This document shows, piece by piece, positions 1 through 6,102 of a DNA stretch of 10,101 nucleotides. Position numbers and translations under genes: made by a program. Numbering within the stretch: position 1 is the stretch's first letter; each line of letters opens with the position of its first letter. This DNA comes from Limisphaerales bacterium (GTDB taxonomy: Bacteria; Verrucomicrobiota; Verrucomicrobiia; Limisphaerales; UBA8199), in the NCBI GenBank assembly GCA_025356925.1, contig JANXQE010000090.1:1-10101 (forward strand), written 5' to 3'. The notes beneath the pieces were generated by a model. The model ran no database searches and was not told the origin of the DNA. It saw only the letters and a list, made by a program, of their open reading frames with translations.

Positions 1-656
1 ATGGTCAGATTGACGAACACGGTGGAGTCGTCGTAACTAATTCGTTCAACCAGACTCGTCGGGATCCGCACCTCTTTGCCCGAAAACCGGTGGCCGGTTT
101 TGACGATCAATTGACGAATCGCCCAGGCTCGGTCGTCCATCAAAAAGTCACAGATGTGGCCGATCGTCCCATCGCTTGCCTGGATATGGTAACCGTTCAC
201 GGCTTGTGTGCTCCGCAGATGAGCATCGGCGTGTTCAGATTGCGGCACGCTCGCAGGCGCTCGCACATCGGGGGGAAGTTTCGACGGCAGCTCCAAAACC
301 GGGAAGCCACTCATACCCCAGACTTCGCTGCCCTGCCAGTAATACGGCCAGCCGTAATATCGGTAATACGCCTCTTCGTATTGGCGTGACACAGGCTTGT
401 GCGATTCGATCGAGGGACTGTCCTCGATCTGTTTACGGGTCAGGTTTACACACAGGACTTTTCCGACCCGATCAAGGCTGCCGAGGGCATGGGGCGAGAT
501 GAGCACCTGCCGTCCCAGTAACCAGGACCCGGTGTCCGCGACCAAATAACGCACCGCCCAGTTCTGGTCATCAAAATAGAAATCCTTCACGTGGCCGATT
601 TCGCCATCCGACGCGCCGAGTTTGTCTCCGTAAAGCTGCTTAACACTTCGTAACAT
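1..656 (-). CDS. Double PRC-barrel domain protein, 3' end cut by window edge
   Basis: The reading frame opens at ATG 656 and stays open for 218 codons to the window edge, so the C-terminus is missing. Residues 1-75 form one PRC-barrel repeat (MLRSVKQLYG, then DGEIGHVKDFYFDD and AVRYLVADTG). Residues about 150-218 form a second copy (SDGTIGHICDFLMDD, AIRQLIVKTG, GKEVRIP). Between them lies an aromatic-rich linker (YEEAYYRYYGWPYYW, residues 93-107) and a Pro-rich stretch. PRC-barrels are small beta-barrel adaptor modules, best known from photosynthetic reaction-centre H subunits and RimM. Stand-alone two-repeat forms are common in soil bacteria beside stress genes, but their partner is generally unknown. 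No signal peptide is seen, so the protein is probably cytoplasmic. AGG and AAAGG tracts precede the ATG. A sigma-54-like element at 750-768 lies about 95 bases upstream. The family call is firm and the function is unknown. Confidence 0.9.
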   Translation of the reverse strand, partial: MLRSVKQLYGDKLGASDGEIGHVKDFYFDDQNWAVRYLVADTGSWLLGRQVLISPHALGSLDRVGKVLCVNLTRKQIEDSPSIESHKPVSRQYEEAYYRYYGWPYYWQGSEVWGMSGFPVLELPSKLPPDVRAPASVPQSEHADAHLRSTQAVNGYHIQASDGTIGHICDFLMDDRAWAIRQLIVKTGHRFSGKEVRIPTSLVERISYDDSTVFVNLT

Positions 657-690
657 AAGCCTGCCTTTCTTGAATCGGTTTCCTAAGCTG

Positions 691-711
691 GTTGTGATCC
701 CATATCACAAC
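691..711. repeat. Perfect 8-bp inverted repeat in the leader of the PRC-barrel gene
   Basis: GTTGTGAT and ATCACAAC form perfect 8-base arms around a 5-base spacer (CCCAT). The dyad lies 30-50 bases downstream of the predicted start of the promoter at 750-768. It could be a transcription-factor operator: the arms resemble the TGTGA/TCACA halves of CRP/FNR-type sites, but the spacer between those halves is 7 rather than 6. It could also be an RNA hairpin in the 5' leader. A related dyad occurs at 9128-9146 in the DUF883 leader. Confidence 0.6.
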
Positions 712-749
712 GCCGATGTGGTTGTTTTCCTAAGAGCCTTCTTGATTCT

Positions 750-768
750 CTAGCTAATGGAAGGCCAA
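750..768 (-). promoter_or_regulatory. Sigma-54-type -24/-12 promoter candidate upstream of PRC-barrel gene
   Basis: On the minus strand this reads TTGGCCTTCCATTAGCTAG. The invariant GG (766-765) and GC (754-753) are separated by exactly 10 bases, as in sigma-54 promoters (consensus TGGCAC-N5-TTGC). Transcription would start near 741, giving a leader of about 85 bases that contains the dyad at 691-711. The same 19 bases recur with one change at 9177-9195, upstream of the DUF883 gene. The -12 half reads TTAGCTA rather than TTGCA, so another sigma factor remains possible. Confidence 0.45.
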
Positions 769-786
769 GCCGCGGCTCGGCGATGG

Positions 787-796
787 AACCTCTTCG
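787..796 (-). promoter_or_regulatory. Conserved upstream box (CGAAGAGGTT), possible activator site
   Basis: The box CGAAGAGGTT (minus strand) lies 18 bases upstream of TTGGCC in the promoter at 750-768. A 9/10-identical box, CGATGAGGTT, occurs at 9214-9223 with exactly the same 18-base gap to its own TTGGCC. The intervening 18 bases are not conserved. Fixed spacing with a divergent spacer suggests a protein-binding site, but no bound factor can be named. Confidence 0.35.
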
Positions 797-967
797 TGCG
801 AAGCCGGTTACGCCGCTTTCGCCCCTCCTGTGATGAAGGATGGGGAGGTAAAGCCATTGCAAGCTGCACGAGCACTCCCGGCACATCGTGCAATTTGCGA
901 CTCTTCTGCGTGTCCGAAACTCGAGAGCGCTAACGCGGGTGCGTGTTCGGAGGGATCTATTGAGGAC

Positions 968-1363
968 CTATTTGGGGCGAGCCACCGAGCTGCTGCAATC
1001 GGGTTCGTCGATGGCCTCGCCCGTGCCGAGGGCATCTCGCTCTCCGCTCAGTTCGCCCTGAGGCGCCAGGGCTCCCGCGCGTTGCTCGCCTGGACGCGTT
1101 TCGGCCTGGGTGAGTTTCTGCCCTTCGCGGGAGAAGCCCGGCTGGGCCACGCTCGTGCAAGTGCAGCTCTTGCCTTCCGCACAACCTTGGCAGCAATAGG
1201 TTTCTCCTTCGTGGGAATATCCTTCTCCGGGCCAGTCATTCTTAACCATTGCGCAACCGGGGCACGCAGGCAGCGGGATCGCTGGTTCGGTCGGTGCGCT
1301 CTTTGTTTCCCCTGTTTCAATCTCATTGAATGTCATTTGGTTGAGTTTAGTTTCTGCGTTCAT
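968..1363 (-). CDS. Metallothionein-like Cys-rich protein with long polar tail
   Basis: The protein has 131 residues. Its core, residues 34-70, has Cys at 34, 37, 57, 58, 61, 67 and 69 in a C-x2-C-x19-CC-x2-C-x5-C-x-C pattern, including TYCCQGCAEGKSCTCT. This resembles small bacterial metallothioneins, which chelate zinc, cadmium or copper through clustered thiolates. The first 30 residues are polar. After about residue 72 the protein becomes a low-complexity, probably disordered Gly/Glu/Arg-rich tail of about 60 residues, which is unusual because bacterial metallothioneins are normally near 50-60 residues in total. The ATG at 1363 has a good GAGAGGA Shine-Dalgarno seven bases upstream. The CsbD/ferritin-like gene ends 70 bases upstream, so co-transcription is likely. 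Metal binding is inferred from the Cys pattern, and the metal is unknown. Confidence 0.7.
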   Translation of the reverse strand: MNAETKLNQMTFNEIETGETKSAPTEPAIPLPACPGCAMVKNDWPGEGYSHEGETYCCQGCAEGKSCTCTSVAQPGFSREGQKLTQAETRPGEQRAGALAPQGELSGERDALGTGEAIDEPDCSSSVARPK

Positions 1364-1433
1364 GGTGCGGTCCTCTCTTTCGGGCGGGACGCCGTGGACT
1401 CAATTCGGAGCTGATTCTAGGAAGCGGGTTTCA

Positions 1434-1901
1434 TTAAAGGGGCGGTTTCCTCGACGCCTGGCCGTTCTGCACCTGGCTTCGACCATTATTTTTGCGCGCC
1501 GGCTCTATTGCGGGAGGCACGTTTATGTACAGTGCGGCGCGCAAATCAATTTCATGCTCCTGCTCCTGCACGATGATCGCGCGCAGGGTTTCACTTAAGG
1601 CGAATTCCCCCATGGCCTCGGCCTGGCGGATGCGCTCGCGATAACGCCCGACCGTTTCCCGTTCGTTCTCCAGATCCGCGCGCAACATTGCCACCGGGTC
1701 GTCCGAGGTCTTCACCGGTTTCGGCGTTACGCCCGGCATGCCGCCCAGATAATCAATCTGCTTAGCGATTTGAATGGCATGCGCCAGTTCTTCCTGTTTG
1801 CCCTCGGCATACTGGAGATCGTCATCCGTGAGCCTGGCCCATTTCTGCTTCAATTTGCCTTTGGTGATGTTCCAGTCGCCTTTGATTTCTAATGCCGTCA
1901 T
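1434..1901 (-). CDS. CsbD-like N-terminus fused to C-terminal half of a ferritin-like domain
   Basis: The protein has 155 residues in two unlike parts. Residues 1-36 match the front of a CsbD stress protein (IKGDWNITKGKLKQKWARLTDDD and the following EGK); full CsbD domains run about 50-60 residues, so this copy stops early. From residue 37 the sequence reads as helix B onward of a bacterioferritin-type four-helix protein: EELAHA, YLGG, MLRADLENE and VQEQEHEIDL. Diiron ligands equivalent to Bfr E51, H54, E94, E127 and H130 are visible as E38, H41, E80, E113 and H116. Helix A, with the first Glu ligand, is absent, and the haem Met position is Leu39. The result looks like an in-frame deletion joining adjacent csbD and ferritin genes at a shared EE/Q-E-E-L stretch. 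Iron oxidation is therefore doubtful unless another subunit supplies helix A. The tail (132-155) is basic and polar. Confidence 0.75.
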   Translation of the reverse strand: MTALEIKGDWNITKGKLKQKWARLTDDDLQYAEGKQEELAHAIQIAKQIDYLGGMPGVTPKPVKTSDDPVAMLRADLENERETVGRYRERIRQAEAMGEFALSETLRAIIVQEQEHEIDLRAALYINVPPAIEPARKNNGRSQVQNGQASRKPPL

Positions 1902-1931
1902 AGTCGTCTCGTTTCTTGCTTTTCGTGTTGA

Positions 1932-1954
1932 TTTGCCGCCCGCCGGGCGGCAAA
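1932..1954. terminator. Strong GC-rich hairpin between ohr-like and CsbD/ferritin-like genes
   Basis: TTTGCCGCCCG and CGGGCGGCAAA form perfect 11-base arms around a single C, which in RNA gives a 9-10 bp stem with a small loop. It lies 35 bases after the stop of the Ohr gene and 30 bases before the CsbD/ferritin ATG. It could end Ohr transcripts or act as an attenuator or processing site. On the minus strand no clear U-tract follows (AAATCAAC), so intrinsic termination is uncertain. Confidence 0.5.
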
Positions 1955-1989
1955 AGTTTTAAAGCTGGCCTCGTTGCCGGCTCCACCCA

Positions 1990-2403
1990 CTAATCCACGA
2001 CGAGCATTACCGAGGCGTCGCCGCGCAGCGCTTTGGAGTAGGGGCAAGTTTTGTGCGCTTCGTCCATGATGCGTTGAACCTGGGCGCGGTCGATTCCCGG
2101 GAGTTGCGCATGCAACACGACCGCCAGCCGGTAGCCGCCCTGATCATCCTCGATGAGGCTCACCAGTGCCCGCACCGTGGAATCCTCGACCGGCGTGCCG
2201 AGCTTTTTTGCGGCGTTGCTCAATGCCCCATGGTAACAGGCGGAATACGCGCCCGCAAACAACAGCTCGGGACTCGGGCCGCGCTTCTCGGCGCCCTTCT
2301 CCAACGGATTTCCCAATGTGACATCCAGCAAGCGGTCCGGTGTCTGAATCGTTCCCGAACGCCCGCCCTTGGAAATCGCTTCCGCCGTAAACAAGGTTTT
2401 CAT
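1990..2403 (-). CDS. ohr: Ohr/OsmC-family organic hydroperoxide reductase
   Basis: The protein has 137 residues, the normal length for Ohr. Proteins of this family reduce organic hydroperoxides in the cytoplasm with a Cys pair, usually recycled by lipoylated proteins. The peroxidatic Cys56 sits in GAYSACYHGAL and the resolving Cys120 in HKTCPYSKAL. E46 in SPELLFAG and the Arg in GGRSG (residues 13-17) match the active-site Glu/Arg of Ohr. The Cys pair with CPYS favours Ohr over OsmC, though substrate preference cannot be read from sequence alone. The ATG at 2403 has GAGGA about 13 bases upstream. No OhrR-type MarR regulator lies in the window, so regulation is not visible locally. The 35-residue membrane peptide gene ends 66 bases upstream and could share a transcript. 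Confidence 0.92.
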   Translation of the reverse strand: MKTLFTAEAISKGGRSGTIQTPDRLLDVTLGNPLEKGAEKRGPSPELLFAGAYSACYHGALSNAAKKLGTPVEDSTVRALVSLIEDDQGGYRLAVVLHAQLPGIDRAQVQRIMDEAHKTCPYSKALRGDASVMLVVD

Positions 2404-2469
2404 AGCAATCTTGAGTCCTCAATCGCACGGTTGTGGTTGTGTGAAGTCTACAGCTAAACGTCTCGCTGG

Positions 2470-2577
2470 TCATCGGCGAACCAATAGCACCACGACGACG
2501 ATCACGAGCAGCAGACTGACCGAGCCGCCGCCAACCCAGATGGCGCTGGCAAGAACTGGCGAGAATAAGAGATGCAT
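2470..2577 (-). CDS. 35-residue single-pass membrane micro-protein
   Basis: The frame ATG 2577 to TGA 2470 encodes a 35-residue peptide. A short N-terminus (MHLLFSPVLASAIW) is followed by VGGG, a strongly hydrophobic run (SLLLVIVVVVLLV) and a terminal RR. This layout, a Gly-rich turn and a Val/Leu helix ending in positive charge, fits a one-pass inner-membrane peptide with its C-terminus inside. GGAAAA lies about eight bases before the ATG. It resembles the DUF3309 protein at 6702-6857 in style but lacks that family's TWPHS motif. Similar tiny hydrophobic proteins often accompany stress genes. No function is known, and the call rests only on hydrophobicity and the ribosome binding site. Confidence 0.5.
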   Translation of the reverse strand: MHLLFSPVLASAIWVGGGSVSLLLVIVVVVLLVRR

Positions 2578-2657
2578 AGAGTATTTTCCGTTTTTTGGCG
2601 ATGCGACCACCACCACTTTCCAAGTTACCTTAACCGATCGGACGGGCCCCGGTTATT

Positions 2658-2678
2658 GGGTGTACACCCCACCGGTGG
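2658..2678. repeat. Two abutting perfect palindromes
   Basis: GGGTGTACACCC (2658-2669) and CCACCGGTGG (2669-2678) are both perfect palindromes and share one base. They lie 22 bases beyond the stop codon of the transglutaminase-like gene and about 80 bases upstream of the 35-residue peptide ATG. They could be paired operator sites or the stems of a transcription end. No U-tract follows on the minus strand. Confidence 0.5.
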
Positions 2679-2699
2679 AATAGCGGAAGCGCAGAGGCG

Positions 2700-3599
2700 C
2701 TAACTGAGCCGCACGGTCTGACTGCCATCGAGGCGCTTGGATAAGTCAATGGGATCGCCCACCGAGACTTGCAGCGGATTCACCTGATAGGCCCAGACCT
2801 CAAAATGCGTCAAGTTGGCTTCGCCGTAGATCGTCGCAAACGCGCCATCCACAGCGTCCGCGCCGTGGGCGACTTTCACACGGCCAATGCGCGGCACATT
2901 GTAGCGGGCATCAAAGGTAAGCCACTCCTGCCCCAGGTAGACTTCAAAATAGGCGTGGAAGTCCATCGGCGTTCCCGGGTCGACGTAGCCGATATCCGGC
3001 AGATGGCCGGTCACATAGCGCGCCGGCACATTGAACGCGCGGCACAGCGCGATGGCGGCGTGGGCGAAGTCGCGGCAGACGCCGTGGCGACGTTCGATCA
3101 CCTCGGACGCAGAGAGGTCGGGCCGGCCGGAACCGAAACGGTATTCGATGTTGTGGTGAACCCAGTCGCAGATCGCCTGGACCCGGGGAAGGCCGTGGGT
3201 GATTTGCCCGAATTGATTCCAGGCAAAATTCATCAGCTTGTCCGAATCGCAATAACGGCTGGGCAAAGTGTACCGCAAAAGCTCACAAGGCAATTGCCCC
3301 ACCGGCAGCATCTGGCCCGGGATCTCCCGGCTGTCGGGCAACGAAGAAACGGCGACCAGCGCATCGTGCCTGATTTCGTTGCGACCGGGCATAAACATCG
3401 AACGATAGGTGATATTACCGTGTGTATCCTGAAATTCATACGAGGGCAGACCGATGCCGAACGAGAGTTTCTCCTGGGTCACGAGGACCTTGCCCTCCAG
3501 GCGCGGCCTGAGCACGAAGAGAACCGGCGTCGGCACCGTTGTTTCGTAAGCGAGATTGCATCCGACGCGTACAGTGAGATTCAGAGGAGTCCAGTTCAT
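2700..3599 (-). CDS. Transglutaminase-like cysteine protease family protein
   Basis: The protein has 299 residues from ATG 3599. An in-frame TTG at 3611 would add four residues, but neither start has a good Shine-Dalgarno. Residues 1-115 resemble the beta-rich N-terminal domain of bacterial transglutaminase-like proteins. The core domain follows and carries the papain-like triad: Cys175 in HGVCRDFAH, His215 in MDFHAYFEV and Asp230 in LTFDARYN. Such proteins act as peptidases or amidases rather than classical cross-linkers, and the natural substrate is usually unknown. No signal peptide or membrane helix is visible, so a cytoplasmic location is likely. The gene starts 54 bases after the MlaA/hydrolase stop on the same strand, suggesting one operon. 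The family and catalytic residues are clear and the role is not. Confidence 0.88.
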   Translation of the reverse strand: MNWTPLNLTVRVGCNLAYETTVPTPVLFVLRPRLEGKVLVTQEKLSFGIGLPSYEFQDTHGNITYRSMFMPGRNEIRHDALVAVSSLPDSREIPGQMLPVGQLPCELLRYTLPSRYCDSDKLMNFAWNQFGQITHGLPRVQAICDWVHHNIEYRFGSGRPDLSASEVIERRHGVCRDFAHAAIALCRAFNVPARYVTGHLPDIGYVDPGTPMDFHAYFEVYLGQEWLTFDARYNVPRIGRVKVAHGADAVDGAFATIYGEANLTHFEVWAYQVNPLQVSVGDPIDLSKRLDGSQTVRLS

Positions 3600-3653
3600 A
3601 ATTTGGGCCAATATAGGTTAGAAGCCGGCTTGGCGCCCCAGTTTTAGCAATGA

Positions 3654-5603
3654 TTATTTCAACCCCTCCAGCGCTTTCAAAACGCTTTGCTGCACCGCCG
3701 GATTGAAGAGGTTTCCCAGGTGGCCGCCTTTCTCGAAAATGGTTAGCTGGTCGGCTCCAAATAGGGTTTTGAGCCAGGCCAGGTCTTCTTCCGGCATTAA
3801 AAAATCATTCCGATTCGCGATGAGTCGGATGTTCGGGTTGGCCTTGAGGCCGGCGAAATAGGTCCGCAAACTACCGGCCGCTTCCAGTTTGTCGGGCGCG
3901 CCCAATTCAATTCCCAAAGTCCAATAGTACGGGATCAAAAACTTTTGCAAAAAATCCTCATACGAGTATTGGAGGATTTCCTGATAGAGCGCCGCTCTGC
4001 GGAATTTTCGGATGCGATGCTCCAGGATTCCCCGGTTGTGTCGCTGTTGGCTGCTGAAAATGGCGTCTCGCAGGATGAGCCGAAAGGTCATGCCGATCAG
4101 AAACTTGGACTCGATTTCGCTGAAAGGGAGTGATGTTTGAGGGGCGAGTGAATTCTTGGTCAGGGCGGCCACTTTTAAAAAGGTGTTCTCGATGTCATCG
4201 GTTCGTTCGTTGGCGGGCCAAGCCAGCGGCGCCTGGTAAAACTCATCCAATTTCGAAATCCCATAGATCAACCGAACCGGTGAATTGATGGCGACGTAGC
4301 GATCAAAGTTGATCAAAGGCGTTCCATTGGTCGATTCCGTGGCCGCCATGAATAAAGATTGGAATCCCCCCATGGAGTAGCCCAGCAGAGCCTTGGAGCC
4401 GAACCGATTGGGGTAGAGCTTGTCCAGGTGGCGAGCAATTTCGGTCAACGCGACATGCAAATCGCGAACATCGACCGGCATGTAGGCTGGCACCTCCGCC
4501 GTGGATGCGTTGTCCATGAACTCGAAATTGAACGTGCTGCTGACGCAGACGGCCGAGAAACCTTTCTGGTAAACCAACTCGGCCAACGCCAGGGCGGTTG
4601 CGGCCAGCCGATGCGAACCCAGGCCCGGAACAATATAGACCACGGGCGCCTTCCCCGTCTGCAGCCAATAAGTAAACTCTAATTTCCGGCCGGTGGCGGG
4701 GATCAGCACGGAGCGTGTCTTGCCCCGGTTCGGGAATTCAGGATCTTTGAAGGTGAAAAAGACCGATTCGAGCGTCTCCAGCGAGGCTTCGTCCTGCTTG
4801 CCTTTCACTTGGAAATCGGCCACCCGATTCTCCCGGGCGAAGGTCCAGGCATACTGGATCTCGGAATAAGGATCTTGTTCGGCCTGACTGAAGCGCACGT
4901 AATCACCGACGCTATCCGAGAGATCATTATACATCACCGCGTACGCGAGATACGTGTAGGGGCCAAGCCAGGTCAGGGGATCGCTCGCCACGAAATCATA
5001 GGGAGCGATGTACAGCAACGGATTGGCCGCGGTATCGGCAGCCAGGCCAACGGTATCGCGCTCGTTGCTGGGCCCGAAAACCGGCAGCATCAGGAAGCAG
5101 CTCGGCTTCCAGCCCCACTGGCCGAACGTCTGTCCAAAATCCGCGTCCGATCTTGGAATCTTCCATTTGCTCGCGACATCGAAGAACCCAGCCACTCCGA
5201 CAGTCGTATTACAAACAAAGCGGTAGGATTCATCGCGCGCGCCGTTCCATTTTCCCTGGAGCAGATTGTTGATCAACCGTCCCGGGTAAGTCAGGTTCTT
5301 GCCAAAATTGCCGATTCCGGTTCGCATCGGTTTCCTGACGACAAACCGATAAACCCGGCTGGTCGGCTTGACGAAGCGTGTCATGAGCCCCTTGTTTAAT
5401 GCCCAGATCATCCGATTGAATGGTTCAATCGGATCGGGAACGGATTTGGGCAGCACGACCCGCTCCGCACTGGGCTCAGGCAGCGTCGCTATGCGAGCCG
5501 AATCGGTCGGAACCGCGGATGGGGTTTGCGCCAGAGAACTTGCTAGCAGGCTCCAGCACAGCACGGAGGTCAGGGCGGTGCCTCCCAAAACGAAACGCTT
5601 CAT
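3654..5603 (-). CDS. MlaA/VacJ domain fused to an alpha/beta-hydrolase
   Basis: The protein has 649 residues. Residues 1-25 are a signal peptide with likely cleavage after ASSLA; there is no proper lipobox, unlike canonical MlaA lipoproteins. Residues about 55-265 are an MlaA/VacJ domain: DPIEPFNRMIWALNKGL, GNFGKNL, INNLLQGK, DFGQTFGQWG, PVFGPSNERD and DPLTWLGPYTY. MlaA sits with porins in the outer membrane and removes mislocalised phospholipid from the outer leaflet. Residues about 295-649 are an alpha/beta-hydrolase with oxyanion-loop motif PGLGSHR (326-332), nucleophile Ser410 in GYSMGG, a likely acid at Asp600 (NRNDFLMP) and His628 (KGGHLGN). The fusion suggests that a lipid handled by MlaA could be hydrolysed, as by a phospholipase or esterase; this is inference. 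A single MlaA is usually about 250 residues. The transglutaminase-like gene follows in the same direction. Confidence 0.9.
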   Translation of the reverse strand: MKRFVLGGTALTSVLCWSLLASSLAQTPSAVPTDSARIATLPEPSAERVVLPKSVPDPIEPFNRMIWALNKGLMTRFVKPTSRVYRFVVRKPMRTGIGNFGKNLTYPGRLINNLLQGKWNGARDESYRFVCNTTVGVAGFFDVASKWKIPRSDADFGQTFGQWGWKPSCFLMLPVFGPSNERDTVGLAADTAANPLLYIAPYDFVASDPLTWLGPYTYLAYAVMYNDLSDSVGDYVRFSQAEQDPYSEIQYAWTFARENRVADFQVKGKQDEASLETLESVFFTFKDPEFPNRGKTRSVLIPATGRKLEFTYWLQTGKAPVVYIVPGLGSHRLAATALALAELVYQKGFSAVCVSSTFNFEFMDNASTAEVPAYMPVDVRDLHVALTEIARHLDKLYPNRFGSKALLGYSMGGFQSLFMAATESTNGTPLINFDRYVAINSPVRLIYGISKLDEFYQAPLAWPANERTDDIENTFLKVAALTKNSLAPQTSLPFSEIESKFLIGMTFRLILRDAIFSSQQRHNRGILEHRIRKFRRAALYQEILQYSYEDFLQKFLIPYYWTLGIELGAPDKLEAAGSLRTYFAGLKANPNIRLIANRNDFLMPEEDLAWLKTLFGADQLTIFEKGGHLGNLFNPAVQQSVLKALEGLK

Positions 5604-5669
5604 CGATTAATTCTGCTCTTCATACTTCTCGTTAGACTAAGACGTGACGCGCGAGCTGCAAGCCGGCAT

Positions 5670-5876
5670 TCAGCCGTGGATCCGGACGTCTACCGCGGGC
5701 CCGGGGTAGCCGCGATATTCCGGATACCCCCGATTTTCTCCGCGACCGTGGTCGTCGTCATGTCCTCGATATTCCTGATGATGGCCATAGTCACCGCCGC
5801 CTCGATGGCCCGGAAAAATACAGCCGGCGGTGGTGAGCAAGGTAACAACGCTAACTAAACGAACGATGTGTTTCAT
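5670..5876 (-). CDS. Small His/Tyr/Gly-rich lipoprotein
   Basis: The protein has 68 residues from ATG 5876. An upstream in-frame ATG at 5918 would add 14 residues ahead of an otherwise ideal signal peptide, so the internal start is preferred. Residues 1-18 (MKHIVRLVSVVTLLTTAG) form a lipoprotein signal with Cys19 as the lipidation site. The mature part is short and polar, with His/Asp/Gly/Tyr-rich repeats (YGHHQEYRGHDDDHGRG, then YPEYRGYPG). Such composition suggests metal binding or an unstructured surface tether, but no family is recognised. The gene lies 66 bases ahead of the MlaA fusion and probably shares its transcript. It is preceded by a near-consensus sigma-54-type element at 5930-5947 and a leader dyad at 5895-5914. 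Confidence 0.75.
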   Translation of the reverse strand: MKHIVRLVSVVTLLTTAGCIFPGHRGGGDYGHHQEYRGHDDDHGRGENRGYPEYRGYPGPAVDVRIHG

Positions 5877-5894
5877 ATTCTTGCGTTTGTGATT

Positions 5895-5914
5895 ACCCGG
5901 GAGACTCACCGGGT
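5895..5914. repeat. Leader inverted repeat upstream of the His-rich lipoprotein
   Basis: ACCCGG (5895-5900) and CCGGGT (5909-5914) are perfect 6-base arms around an 8-base spacer. The dyad lies between the predicted transcription start near 5920 and the ATG at 5876, so it would form a GC-rich hairpin in the 5' leader or serve as an operator. Its position is comparable to that of the dyads at 691-711 and 9128-9146. Confidence 0.45.
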
Positions 5915-5929
5915 GCAATCAATTGTCCC

Positions 5930-5947
5930 TAGCTAACAACGTGCCGT
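5930..5947 (-). promoter_or_regulatory. Sigma-54-type -24/-12 promoter candidate upstream of the His-rich lipoprotein
   Basis: On the minus strand this reads ACGGCACGTTGTTAGCTA. The -24 half GGCACG matches the sigma-54 consensus exactly. GG (5945-5944) and GC (5933-5932) are 10 bases apart. The start of transcription would be near 5920, giving a 44-base leader before ATG 5876. The TTAGCTAG end is shared with the candidates at 750-768 and 9177-9195. Of the three it is the closest to the sigma-54 consensus. Confidence 0.5.
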
Positions 5948-6102
5948 TTGATCGAGGTTCACCGAGTAGATTGAGAGTGTGCGAGTTATAATGTTCCGGC
6001 TCGGTACGGTCCCTTTCTCCAACAGTTGATTCGCACCCTTGTTGCGCTTCAAACATGCATTCTGCAAGAGCGGCTCGAAAAATTCGGGCACCGAGCCACT
6101 TG

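Larger units (their letters stand above)
657..967. other. Intergenic region between PRC-barrel and metallothionein-like genes
   Basis: This stretch of about 310 bases holds the PRC-barrel leader: the dyad at 691-711, the promoter at 750-768 and the upstream box at 787-796. A short arm pair, CTTCG at 792-796 and CGAAG at 799-803, is also visible. I see no convincing gene in 804-967. Reading frames there have no recognisable protein features. Confidence 0.6.

Noticed and set aside
2440..2465. Minus-strand ACGTTTAGCTG upstream of the ohr-like gene, resembling the TTAGCTAG elements
   Set aside because: The position 10 bases upstream of GC reads GC rather than GG, and no leader dyad follows. It is too weak to call a promoter.
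2769..3647. 292-residue plus-strand open frame opposite the transglutaminase-like gene
   Set aside because: It is antisense to a gene with a clear catalytic triad and has no family features of its own.
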